NCBI GenBank assembly: GCA_026874595.1
Contig: CM049312.1
Span: 53,695,429 to 53,759,428, forward strand
Direction of reading: 5' to 3'
Source: Sipunculus nudus
Lineage: Eukaryota > Annelida > Sipuncula > Golfingiida > Sipunculidae
DNA: 64,000 nt
Numbering within the stretch: position 1 is the stretch's first letter; each line of letters begins with the position of its first letter. Both the position numbers and the translations under genes were made by a program. This document shows, piece by piece, positions 1 to 22,860 of this stretch. The notes under the pieces were generated by a model. It did no database searches, was not told where the DNA came from, and saw only the letters and a program-made list of their open reading frames with translations.

Positions 1-280
1 CATTGTGATTGGTTATGGGGCATCTCTATATATTGACTGTCAATCAGTGTTGATGCCCCACCCTTGCATGGCCAACTGAGGTCCAGGGCAAAGGGCAAGA
101 ATGTTACAAGAGCACATGGAAATTTGCATATGCAGCAACATTCAAATGTTATTCAAAATCTACCTGTTCCAACGATTTGACTCGGGAACATGGTTAAGCT
201 GCAAGCATACAGCTTGAAGTTATGGCCTTTTCGCTTAGACCATTTGTCTATTCCTACACTGATTAGCAAAAATGCTATCA

Positions 281-354
<74 letters not shown>

Positions 355-417
355 CCTAAGATGTAACGGCAATAGATGTTTTATTACAAGGAAAAGTTAC
401 AGGTGCTCTTTTTAATG
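1..417. other. Upstream flank with TA microsatellite
   Basis: No coding exon is recognisable. A (TA)n tract occupies about 285-352. The rest is AT-rich unique-looking sequence with no family resemblance I can name. Confidence 0.6.
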
Positions 418-1075
418 TGTGACACGGGCGTAACTCGTGTTGTTGTTACATTTTATGTTTGATCCGTACTGGCTGAACTCTCGTTGTCATGTGAGCCTTG
501 GGTTTTCACGCCTGGCCGTGGGTCACGTGATGAGCCTGGTATGTGTAGAGACACACGACTATGTCTTTCTAGATAATTCCTGAAACGCGTGTTGTGCAAG
601 ATCTTATAGACTGTTCGAGAAGTGGAAAATTCCCGGCTTGGGGTGTGAAGGTATATAAAGGGGCTGTTTTTTAGAACCAGACAGCAGAGCAGGTACCAGC
701 GGACGCAGAAGCGTGTGTCAGATTCTAAGACCTTATCCGACGAATGCGGCAATTATATCCTGGATTTTATACATTTGGACTTCAGTTTACTTTCTGTGTT
801 GTTGCAAGAACTTTCCACTGGACTGTCATTCTCCGAGAATTTACATTCAAAGGACTTATCGTGGTGACGGTGTTGGTATCGAGGTACTGTACCGTTATCT
901 TTCTGTGTGATTATATTGACTTGTTGCTATAACGCTGTTTTACTGTATAATTGTATTGATTTAGGGTATTGTATTGTTAGGGTTGTTTTAAGAATAAATT
1001 ATAGTTTTTTGTTAACAAAAAACCGCTGACTTCTTTATTAATTCCCCTAGACATTTCACCCTGCCTAGTGTTACA
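418..1075 (+). mobile_element. Probable solo LTR (Ty3/gypsy-like)
   Basis: The segment begins TGTGACACGGG and ends CTAGTGTTACA, which are imperfect inverted termini of the TG...CA type. Inside, in the right order, are a TATA box (TATATAAAGG near 650) and an AATAAA signal near 993, followed by a pyrimidine-rich 3' part. No gag-pol reading frame or second LTR is seen, so a solo LTR is the simplest reading. The 5 bp on each side (taatg / gaatc) are not an exact target duplication, which weakens the call. The alternative is that the TATA box belongs to the promoter of the downstream esterase gene. Confidence 0.5.
648..660 (+). promoter_or_regulatory. TATA box
   Basis: A near-consensus TATATAAAGG follows a GC-richer stretch. 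The first coding ATG of the esterase is about 980 bp downstream, with a plausible 5'UTR splice acceptor at 1607. It may be the promoter of the LTR, of the esterase, or of both. Confidence 0.4.
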
Positions 1076-1634
1076 GAATCTGATTTTTTTATCTCCATTA
1101 CAAAATTTGTGTTCATCACGCATACGTGATCTGTTTATATTAGGTTCCGTAACAGAAAGCAAAGAGTAACGTGCCTAGATATGAACGATAGGCACATGGA
1201 AAGAACAACTATTTATGGCATATTGTAACTGGAAAACTATTTTTTCAATATTTACATAATTCTAATCCAAGTCGCTGCATTGCATTGTGTGTGATCCACA
1301 CACTAGAATAACTTCAAAGCTCGTATAATTGTCTTTTTTTTTTTAATTTGGCTGATAATATCTTTAAACTTTTAAAACAGCGTAATAAAAAATAAACAGA
1401 TATGCAATGGTACACCTGCTTTCTTAGGTGACCATAACAAGGCAGAGCGAGTGTGCCAGCAAACCAAATTTCCCGATCATTAAATTTTCAAGTAAATGTG
1501 ACGACATTTGGTAATTCTCGTCACGGATAGATCGCAGACAGATTCAGGATTTTCACCGAAAGGAACCCCTAAAAACATTAAAATAAATCTGATGTGTTTG
1601 ATTTCAGAACGAGTTCACCGAGGTTTAATTAACA

Positions 1635-12603
<10,969 letters not shown>

Positions 12604-12609
12604 CATCAC

Positions 12610-12980
12610 GCCAGGCATGCAGAAAACTGGTGTAAGGCTCTCACACACAAGCAGCATAGTGTATGCAGAGTATGAAACTTGAAATTTTCATGCAGATTAT
12701 CAAACTGGTTAACAGGCAACGAGGTGAATGCACAGTAAGAAATTGTTGAAAGGTTTCTACACACAACCGACACTGTGCCTGCAGATTATGAAACTGGTTT
12801 AAAAGCAACGCCGGGTATTTACAGTAGGAAATTGTTGAAAGGTTCTTACACACAACCGACATTGTGCATGCAGATTATGAAACTGGTTTATTAGCAACTA
12901 CGTTTATACACAATAAGAAAATGTTGAAGGGCGCTTACACACGAACCCCACAGTGGGTTTGCAGAGTGTACCTGTCGAAA
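12610..12980 (+). repeat. Tandem repeat in esterase 3'UTR
   Basis: About four imperfect units of roughly 90 bp containing GCAGATTATGAAACTGGTTT, AAATTGTTGAAAGG and TTACACACAACCGACA. It starts directly after the stop codon and lies upstream of the candidate polyadenylation signal, so it should be transcribed. Confidence 0.8.
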
Positions 12981-13077
12981 CAATCTGACTGTTTAACTGG
13001 TTAGTCTTAAATAGTTTGAGGGATGTGATATCACATAATGTACCCTTGGATTCAATGTTCAGTTACTTGGAAGAATC

Positions 13078-13083
13078 AATAAA
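13078..13083 (+). terminator. Candidate polyadenylation signal of the esterase
   Basis: AATAAA in context ATCAATAAAGCCTTCA, 475 bp after the stop codon. It would give a 3'UTR of about 0.5 kb. Confidence 0.5.
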
Positions 13084-14009
13084 GCCTTCATTTTGGCACT
13101 ATATATGTATCTCTTGAACCTGGTTTACATTTAAAGACTTGTAAATAGATATTAAGGTTATTTTACATTTTATCGCATATATCTATGTATTCGCTGGTAT
13201 GTAAAATGAAACTGTTTTTATACAATTAAGCATTATGTACTAAAAAACTTGATAATGTCAAATATCCCTTTGGTGTTATTCTTTTCGTCCCCGTCAGTGT
13301 CTCAGAAACCTCACATTGTTCTCATATAGTGTACTGTTATGTGCCCATGAGACCCCGGATGTATACTATGTATATGCACCGTAAATATTTCCTGCAAACG
13401 GAAATATTACTCGGGGAAATATATCCCGAGTTTTCCGAGAATACAAAAGTGTGTTATGTGATAAATGGCAAAAGGACTGAATACATTTATTGAACTTTGT
13501 CATAGTAACTCACCTTCGCTGTCCGTAAAATTGAAGAAATAAGGCCATTCCTAAAACTAAATTTTTCTGCCGACTTTGTTACAATTCATTTTATTATGAG
13601 AAAAAGTACGTGTAATGTTGCCATATTAGTAGAAAGGTTAAAAAATGCACTTTTTGCCTTGAAATGATGCGTGTAAACCACACAAATATTCGTCTGATTT
13701 CGCGATTACCGAGGGATCAAAGAAAAATTAGCAACCATGCTGGGGACTTGGCGCTGAGACACACACAAGAGTTCCCAGAGAAAACGGGAGCGAAGGTTCC
13801 TCGGAGCAGTTAATTTTTGTCGTGAAATCATCTTTAGGTTGTATAATAAGACTCAGATAATCTGTTACATGTATGTATAACTGTATATACCGTGACCTCA
13901 TGTATATTATATGTTGTATTTTTTATATATATAATGTATGATACTTAGGACTATGTTATTATATTAAACAATGATGTTTCCCCTGACTTGCTTTCTACAG
14001 TCACAGAAC

Positions 14010-14080
<71 letters not shown>

Positions 14081-14160
14081 ATATATATAATGATATAACA
14101 TATATGTTAATCTAATATAAATATTAATATAAACTTATTGATATCACGGATAGACAAATA
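13084..14160. other. Intergenic, TA tract
   Basis: No gene recognised. (TA)n at 14011-14078 is followed by AT-rich low-complexity sequence. Confidence 0.6.
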
Positions 14161-14360
14161 ATTTTATCACTGATCAACGCACTCTCCATTGTTCAGATTC
14201 TGACCTTCAGTAATCTATCGGGGAGGGACGAACCAGGAGCACACTTCCAGCCTTGAACGGGATACTACAGGCCACTCTCATGGCCACGCCGGGGATCGAA
14301 CCCGGGTCGCCATAGGAGAGAGCCGAGCGTTTACCCGTTGGCTGTCCAGGCCTTGACTCT
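14160..14360 (-). mobile_element. tRNA-derived SINE, copy 1
   Basis: On the minus strand a perfect B-box (GGTTCGATCCC within CCCGGGTTCGATCCCCGG) and an A-box-like CTGGACAGCCAACGGGTAAA have tRNA-like spacing, followed by a body containing AGAGTGGCC. The same head and body recur at 26690-26875. No cloverleaf good enough for a functional tRNA is seen. Confidence 0.75.
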
Positions 14361-14973
14361 AGCATGAAACTCTGTTTCCGTAGAAATATTTCAGAGTTCT
14401 TTGGCTCTTGCACAGACAACATTCTCCACTTGTACCCGTCGGCTAATTAAACGTCGTTTGTGTTTTTTAATATACATTCTCATACAGTGTAGTGCCAATT
14501 CTTTCAAAGGAAATAAGTAAAAACTACCCGTTCCCTTTCACTGACTACAAATAGTCTTCGGAAAAGTATCACGTTTTAGCAAATGAACGATGTTTGGCTT
14601 TGGCTAATTTTGAATTGAATTCTATTTAATGTGCCTCCTACACGAGACAGTTGTTATGTCGGAACAAAAAGAATTTCCTGTTTAATCACAGGACAGACGG
14701 CATGACCAACCACAGACTTTTCCATATCTAGCTTCTCTTTTCTACCTTGATACGACACAAGTGCCCTAGCCTGCCTTTCTGTAGTAACCTGTAATCAGTA
14801 TATGGCATCACAACAAATGTGATGGATTAATTAATTTGATTAGAATCGTGATAATCTAATGTCTATAGACATTTCATATTACCATGTGGGCACAATTCAT
14901 ATATTCTTCCGTATCTTTAACTTTTCTTAACTACAACATTATCTTAGGGTGGTTAACGTTCCTTTTAAATCAG
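14361..14973. other. Intergenic, nothing recognised
   Basis: AT-rich sequence between the SINE and the large array element. No feature seen. Confidence 0.5.
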
Positions 14974-17900
14974 TTTTTAGCTCAGCTGACTGAAAGTCAT
15001 CTGAGCTATAGCGATGTCTCTTCGTCCGTCCGGCCGTCCGTCCGGCCGTCCATTAACAGGGCACAAATCGTAACCGCTAGACCTGGAATCTTCTAACTTG
15101 ACATCCAGGGAGATCCATGAAAAATCTCCTTGGAAACCTGAAATTAAGTCTCTGTTACCCATATCCTTGGAGCTATGGGTCTCTGAAGTACCCCCCAGAA
15201 TAATAAAAAAAATAATAGTGAAAAATTTCAAACAAAAACTTCAATATCTCATTAACTACATCACTGATGGTCATGATTTTTGGCATACATATTGACCATG
15301 AGATGTTCCATCAGTTCCTGCAGACTGGTGGCGCCACCTGTATTTTTCGATTTTTTTACGAATTTTTTTCTCTATTTTTTGACCTTTAAAAATGTTGACA
15401 TCTGTGAACAGGGCACAAATCTTAAAGACTGGACCTAGAATCTTCATTCTTGACATTCTGAGAGACCTATGAAAAGTCTCCAAGGAAACCAGAAATTAGG
15501 TCTCTATTACCCATATCCTTCGAGCTATGGGGCCCCAAAGTACCCCCCATAATAGTGAAACATTTCATACAAAAACTTCAATATCTCATTAACTACATCA
15601 CTGATGGTCATGATATTTGGCAAACATATTTACCATGAGATGTTCCATCAGGTCCTGCAGACTGGTGGCGCCACCTGTATTTTTCGACTTTTTTACGAAT
15701 TTTTTTCTCTATTTTTTAGAGCTTTAAAAATGTTGACATCTGTGAACAGGGCACAAATCTTTAAGACTGGACCTAGAATCTTCATTCTTGACATTCTAAG
15801 AGAACTATGAAAGGTCTCCATGGAAACCAGAAATTAGGTCTCTATTACCCATATCCTTTGAGCTATGGGGCCCCAAAGTACCCCCCATAATAGTGAAAAA
15901 TTTCATACAAAAACTTCAATATCTCATTAACTACATCACTGATGGTCATGATTTTTGGCATACATATTGACCATGAGATGTTCCATCAGGTCCTGCAGAC
16001 TGGTGGCGCCACCTGTATTTTTCGACTTTTTTACGATTTTTTTCTCTATTTTTGAGACCTTTAAAAATGTGGACATCTGTGAACAGGGCACAAATCTTAA
16101 AGACTGGACCTAGAATCTTCATTCTTGACATTCTGAGAGACCTATGAAAAGTCTCCATGGAAACCAGAAATTAGGTCTCTATTACCCATATCCTTCGAGC
16201 TATGGGGCCCCAAAGTACCCCCCATAATAGTGAAACATTTCATACATAAACTTCAATATCTCATTAACTACATCACTGATGGTCATGATTTTTGGCATAC
16301 ATATTGACCATGAGATGGTCCATCAGGTCCTGCAGACTGGTGGCGCCACCTGTATTTTTCGACTTTTTTACGAATTTTTTTCTCTATTTTTTAGAGCTTT
16401 AAAAATGTTGACATCTGTGAACAGGGCACAAATCGTAACAACTGGACCTAGAATCTTCTATCTTAACATGCAGAGAGGCAAATGAAAAGTCTTTTTGGAA
16501 ACTGAAAATTAGGTCTCTGTTACCCAAAACCTCAGAGATATGGGGCTCTGAAGTATCCCCCAGAATAATGATAATTTGATACAAAAACTCAAATATCTGA
16601 ACAACTAATGCATTGATCACCATGATTCTTTGCATGGATATTGATCATGGAGTGTTTCATCGGTTTCTGCAGACTGGTGGCGCCACCTGTATTTTTTCTA
16701 TATTTTTTTTCAATTTTCTTTCTCTATTTTTGATACCTTAAAAGATGCGGTCATCTGATAACAGGGCACAAATCATAACGGCTGGACCTAGAATCTTCTT
16801 TCTTGACATGCAGAGAGGCCAATAAAAAGTCTTGTTGGAAACTGAAAATTAGGTCTCTGTTACCCAAAACCTCAGAGCTATGGGGCTCTGAGGTATCCCC
16901 CAGAATAATGCAAAATTTGATACAAAAGCTCAAGTATCTGAATAACCACTGCATTGATCACCAAGATTCTTTGAATGAATATTGATCATCGGATGTTCCA
17001 TCAGTTCCTGCAGACTGGTGGCGCCACCTGTATTTTTTCAAATTTTTTTCTTTTTTTTTCAGACCTCAATGAAACTGTCATCTGTTAACAGGGCACAAAT
17101 CGTAACCACTGGACCTAGAATCTTCAAACTTAATATCCAGGGAGGTCCATGAAAAATCTCCTTGAAAACCTGAAATTAGGTCTCTGTTACCCATATCCTT
17201 GGAGCTATGGGGCTCCGAAGTACCCCCCAGAATAATGCAAAATTTGATACAAAAGCTCAAGTATCTGAATAACCACTGCATTGATCACCATGATTCTTTG
17301 CATGAATATTGATCATGGGATGTTCCATCATTTCCTGCAGACTGGTGGTGCCACCTGTATTTTTTCGAATTTTTACAATTTTTTTTCTTTTTTTTTTCAG
17401 ACCTCAATGAAACTGTCATCTGTTAACAGGGCACTAATCGTAACCACTGGACCTAGAATCTTCAAACTTAATATCCAGGGAGGTCCATGAAAAATCTCCT
17501 TGAAAACCTGAAATTAGATCTCTGTTACCCATATCCTTGGAGCTATGGGGCTCCGAAGTACCCCCCCCCAGAATAATACAAAATTTGATACAAAAGCTGA
17601 AGTCTCTGAATAACTACTGCATTGATCACCATGATTCTTTGCATGAATATTGATCATGGGATGTTCCATCAGTTCCTGCAAACTGGTGGCGACATCTGCA
17701 TTTTTTTCAATTTTTATGAAATTTATTCTTTATTTTTGAGACCTTCAAAGAAGCTGTCATCTGTTAACAGGGCACAAATCGTAACCGCTGGACCTAGATT
17801 CTTCTAACTTGACATCAAGGGAGGTTCATGAAAAGTCTCTGTGAAAACATGAAATTAAGTTTTTGTTACCCATATCCTTCGTAGTAAGTACCCCTCAGAA

Positions 17901-18570
17901 TAATTAAAAATTTGATACAAAACTCCAGTATCTGAATAACCAATGCATTAATCTCCATGATTCTTCGCAGGCATATTGATCATGGAGTGTTCCATCAGTT
18001 CTGCAAACTGGTGGCGCCACCTGTATTTTTTTTCCAATTTTTTAAGCATTTTTTCTCTATTTATGAGACCTTCAAATGAAGTGGTCATCTGTTCACATGC
18101 CACAAACTGTAACTGCTGTACCTAGAATCTTCTTACTTGACATCCAGGGAGACTAATGAAAAATCTCCTTGGAAACCTGAAATTAGGTTTCTGTTACCCG
18201 TATTCTCCGAGCTACAGGGCTCATAAATAACCCCAAGAATAATTAAAAATTTGATACAAACAAAAGCTCCAGTATCTGAATAACTAATGCCTTGATAGCC
18301 ATGATTCTTTGGATATATATTGATCATGGAGTGTTTCATCAGTTCCTGCAGACTGGTGGCACAACCTGTATTTTTTTCAAATTTTTACGCATTTTTTTCT
18401 ATTTATGAGACCTTCAAATGAAGTTGTCATCTGTCCAAAAGCCCACTGAAACCCATTTCTGAGGACTTTTCACAAAATTCATGATTTGTTTGCACTCTGG
18501 CAGTCATTTTGCTCATTGTTCAACATTCCTTGAATTCAGCTGAGCGTCATGGCCCATGGGCCACTTGTTA
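14974..18570 (+). mobile_element. Complete GCTCAGCTGA-family element with internal 337 bp array
   Basis: The 5' end is TTTTTAGCTCAGCTGACTG, then GTCATCTGAGCTATAGCG and CGTCCGTCCGGCCGTCCG. The 3' end is CAGCTGAGCGTCATGGC followed by CCATGGGCCACTTGTT. The two ends share inverted GCTCAGCTGA. The interior is about ten tandem units of 326-344 bp, each with GCAGACTGGTGGCGCCACCT. No transposase reading frame is present, so the element is non-autonomous. The same ends occur on at least five other elements in the window. Confidence 0.8.
15250..18440 (+). repeat. Tandem array of ~337 bp units with GGTGGCGCCACC core
   Basis: The palindrome starts at 15327, 15664, 16002, 16339, 16676, 17017 and 18010, with decayed versions near 17344, 17684 and 18353. 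Spacing is 326-344 bp. Each unit also contains GGGCACAAATC, GACCTAGAATCTTC, a GAAAATTAGGTCTCTGTTAC-type block and AATATCTCATTAAC-type sequence. The short ORFs repeated here are by-products of the array. Confidence 0.92.
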
Positions 18571-18870
18571 GATGTTAATGAGGCTCCAGTACTTTCAGTT
18601 GAATCCATTTTGAGTAATAGAAATGTTTCCCTCTAGAAAATATAAAAAAAAGATTCAATAAAATTCATATTCTTAGTTAATATGTTTATATGCAAAATTT
18701 GAAGGCACATATGGAATTTGCATTTGCTTTTAAACAATTAAAAATTTCATAAATTTATCACTTAATTTTATGGACATTCTTTTTATCAAATCATGTTTGA
18801 AACCTGGTCTTTCCCCAGAAGTTAAGGAAAACACATACATATACGATATATCATCGCTTTTTTTTATTCA

Positions 18871-19096
18871 ATTTTTAGTTCAGCTGACTGTAGTGATTGG
18901 ACAGCGGCCGTCGTCCGTCCGTCTGTCCGTACACTGGCAGATTTTGACACCTAGAAACCTGTTACTGAAAATCCAGAGAGGTCAATAAAAATTCTCTTTG
19001 GAAACCTGAAATAAGGTCACTGCGACCTATATCCTCCGAGTTATGGAGCCTGTAAGTTACCCCCCCCCCCCCCCCCCCCCTTTCCGAGAATAATTT
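18871..19096 (+). mobile_element. Truncated 5' fragment of GCTCAGCTGA-family element
   Basis: Starts ATTTTTAGTTCAGCTGACTG with CGTCCGTCCGTCTGTCCG downstream. It runs into a poly-C tract (19060-19080) and then abuts an element in the opposite orientation. Confidence 0.65.
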
Positions 19097-21200
19097 AACT
19101 AGTGGCCCATGGGCCATGACGCTCAGCTGGATTCAAGAAATGTTGAACAATGAGCAAAATGACTGCCAGAGTGCCAAAAATTCATGAATTTTGCGAAGAG
19201 TCCTCAGAAATGTCTGGTTTACGAGAACACTTTCCAAGACAGATTGACATGCCAAATTTCAGATTTCAGACCAATACTTGAACCACTCCTAAGATAGTAG
19301 CAATTTTCACCCAAAGCACATGTATAGACGCCACAGGAAAACAATTGCAGATTGCGCCACCAGTCTTGAGAACAAGATGGAGGAGTCCAAGATATATGGA
19401 CATGCACAATTTCAGGCCAATATGGCACACCACTGCTAAGAAAAGAGTATAAATTTATTCTATGGAAACGGGAAGGTAGGTGGCGCCACCTGTCTGGTTA
19501 ACGAGAACATTTTTCAAGATGGAAGGACATGCCAAATTTAAGACCAATACCTTGACCCATTCCTGAGATGTGAGCGATTTTCACCCGAAGCACATGTACG
19601 GATGGAAGCCACAGGAAAACGATTGCAGGTGGCTCTACCAGTCTTGAGTCCAAGATGGAGAAGTCCAAGATCTATTGATTTGGTTAATTTCAGGCCAATA
19701 TGAAAAATCTCTCCTGAGAAAAGAGCATTTATTTGTACGGTTTACGAGAAAACATTCCAAGATGGATGGACATGCAAAATTTCAGACCAATATCTTTAAC
19801 CATTCCTGAGATATGAGCAATTTTCACCAAAAGCAAATATACTGTGGACGCCACGCGAAAACCACTGTAGACGGTGCCACCAGTCTTGTTTACGAGATGT
19901 AGGTGTTGAGGATCTATGAACATGCACAATTTCAACCCAATACATTGAAGAACCACTAAGACGAACAGATGGAAAATGCACTGATGGACACAATGAAAAA
20001 AGTATTGTAGGTGGCACCACCAGTCGCGATTATGAGATGGAAAGATCCAAGTTCTATGGACATGAAAACTTTCAGCATAATACATTGAGCCACTCCTGAG
20101 ATATCGGCTGTTATCTAAAAGACACCCAGATTCGTATTGCACAGAAAAAGGATTGCTGGAGGTGCCACCTGTCTTTGTTAGGCAAAACAACATAGGTGAA
20201 GGAACAACTTGGTTTTTGGAAAGGTCGGTCCAAGGGTCTCAGAGGAGTTCTCTGGAAACTAACGCAGAGTTTTTGTATCACACTTTAAATTATTCTGGCG
20301 GTACTTACGAGCCCCGTAGCTCTGAGGATATGGGTAACAGAGACTTAATTTCATGTTGCCACAGAGGCTTTTTATGGACCTCCTTTGATGTCCAGTTAGA
20401 AGATTCCAGGTCCAGTGGTTAAGATTTGTGCCCTGTTAACAGATTACAGCTTCTTTGGAGGTTTCAAAAATACAGGAAAAAAATCGTAAAAAAGGGGAAA
20501 AATACAGGTAGCGTCACCAGTTTGCTGAAACTGATGGAACACTCCATGATCAATATTAAAACAAAGAATCAAGGTGATCAATGCATTAGTTATTCAGATA
20601 CTTGAACTTTTGTAACAATTTTTTATTTATTCTGAGAGGTACTTTCGAGACCCATGGCTCAGAGAATATGGGCAACAGAGACCTAATTTCAGGTTTCCAA
20701 GGAGTTTTTATGTACTTCCATGAATGTCAAGTTAGAAGATTCCCGGTCCAGCGGGTACAATTTGTTCCCTGTTAACAGATGACAGCTTCTTTGGAAGTAT
20801 CTAAAAATAGAGAAAAAAATCGTAAAAATTAGGAAAAAATACAGTGGCGCCACCAGTTTCGAGAACTGATGGAACACTTCATGGTCAATATTCATGTAAA
20901 AAAATCATGGTGGTCAAGGCAGCAGTTATTCAGGCACTGAAGTTTTTGTATCAAATTTTTTATTATTCTGGGGGGCACCTACGAGACACATAGCTCGGAG
21001 AATATTGGTAACAGAGACCTAATTTCAGGTTTCCAAGGAGATTTTTTATGGACCTCCCTGGGTGTAAGTAAGAAGATTCCAGATCCAGCGGTTACGATTG
21101 GTGCCCTGTTATCGGACGGCCGGACGGACGGCGGGACGGAAGACGGACAAAGGGTGATCGCTATAACTCTGATGACTTACAGTCAGCTCTGCTAAAAAAT
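19097..21200 (-). mobile_element. GCTCAGCTGA-family element, inverted copy
   Basis: Read on +, it begins with the inverted 3' end (AACTAGTGGCCCATGGGCC then ATGACGCTCAGCTGG) and finishes with the inverted 5' end (CGGACGGCCGGACGGACGGC, then TTACAGTCAGCTCTGCTAAA). It has two interiors: palindrome-type units at 19.2-20.25 kb (pairs 149 bp apart at 19479/19628 and 20010/20159), and units related to the 337 bp array at 20.25-21.1 kb. Confidence 0.75.
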
Positions 21201-22860
21201 GATACAAAACCTTACGTACCTTGATACTTAATGCATGGATCGCCCTGAATCTTGCATTAAGTATTTACCATGGCTAGGGTTGTTAGTTTCCGAAAAATGC
21301 ATTTTTTCTGTTTTTCAGACCATCAATTTACAGCAATTTTGTCAGTTTCTCAACTGAGGTCCCAAAACCTAGTGTTTATTGATTATGACTGGATTCTTCA
21401 GTTTCTGAATACTGGTTGCGCCATTTTATTTTATTTTATATGATTTTTTCCCTTTCAGATTGCCTAATTATATTGACACTAGCAGATTCGGAACTGTGGT
21501 TCATCTAGTGTCCTGAAATCTTGTGTGTTATTAGGGACATTATTGAATAAGCGGACCCTTTAGTTATCACCCTATCTCTCTGTAAGTCCGCTTAATTTGT
21601 TACCTGATGATAAATCTAGTTTTGATTGACAATTTGATTTCAAACTTGAATTATATATGATCCTGTTCCAAAGCACGAATTCGATTGATTTTTTGGTCAT
21701 GAGATCAAAGGTCAAGGTAACAGGAACCACTTATTTAGAAAGATATCGGATTCATTTTAAGCCAAACTTTTCATCCCTAACCTTCCTTCTAGCACACATA
21801 GGTGACCTGCAAATAGGAGATGAACCTGATTGATTTTGGGGTCACAAGGTCAAAGGTCAAGGTCCAAATGGCCATCTGTTCACATATTTGTTTCTGAACG
21901 ATAGCTCCAGTTTGGATTAACACATCGGCTTTAGACTTGATTTATATATGGCCCATCTATAAAGTAAGAACCCTTTATATTTTTGGGTCGTTAGGTCAAA
22001 GGTCAACGTCACAAGGGTCATCTCTCCACATTTTTGTTTCCAGATAATAACTCTAGGTTGAATTGAAATATTGTTTTCAAGCTTATATATAATATATGGC
22101 CCACAACTAAAGAAAGACCCCTGTTTATTTCGGGGTCATGGGGTCAAGGTCACAGGACCAGTATCTTTAAAAAAAATTGTGGATGCATTTAAAGCAAAAC
22201 TTTCATCCCAAAACTTCCATCTTACACGTGTGGCTCACCTGCCAATAGTGGAAGATTTAGTTTGATTTTGGGGTCACAAGCTCAAAGGCTAAGGCCCATT
22301 CATTCTCAAATTCGTGAACTCCAGTTTGGGAAGACAGACTAGCTTAACACTTTTTGTTTTTTAAATGTATCCTTTTATATAACACTTAGGCCCATTACTA
22401 TATTCCCTTATTTTCATCATTAAAAGGTGTCAGGCCACAAATTTCATATATAACACAGTGCAGATCCAGTGTATACAAAAATGGCTTGTTTTAACTCACA
22501 CTTAATCAAACTTAGGTTATGCACATTTGAAAATTTAAAGTTCCTATATTTTTTACAGCAGTTTATTTCAGTTGATAAATTAAATTTGTATTATTATGCT
22601 TCAGCTCATGTCCGTTATTCTATATTTTTACAGAGTTTCATAAGTTCCAAGTGGATATATTTACATGCATATTACAGTCACGTAGTTGAAATACTGAAAC
22701 TTTTACAAATGCATGTACGTGAAAATAAAAGGCTACTGCATTTCTTATGTAGTCCATAAAAGTGCACAGTCCCCACAAAAACTTTAATTTCATACAAATA
22801 TTCTCAGAATCAATTTCAGCTGAGCACCGTGGCCCACAGGTCCTTGCTAATTTTTCTGTC
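21201..22860 (+). mobile_element. GCTCAGCTGA-family element, AGGTCA-rich type
   Basis: The 3' end CAGCTGAGCACCGTGGCCCA is at 22818-22837; a clear 5' end is not seen. The interior carries repeated AGGTCAAAGGTCAAGGTC blocks near 21705, 21848, 21992 and 22140, about 145 bp apart. It is related in inverted orientation to 58.5-62.5 kb. Confidence 0.65.

Noticed and set aside
14160-14360. Functional tRNA gene
   Set aside because: Good B-box but no full cloverleaf, and the same sequence with a shared body recurs at 26690-26875, so it is a SINE.
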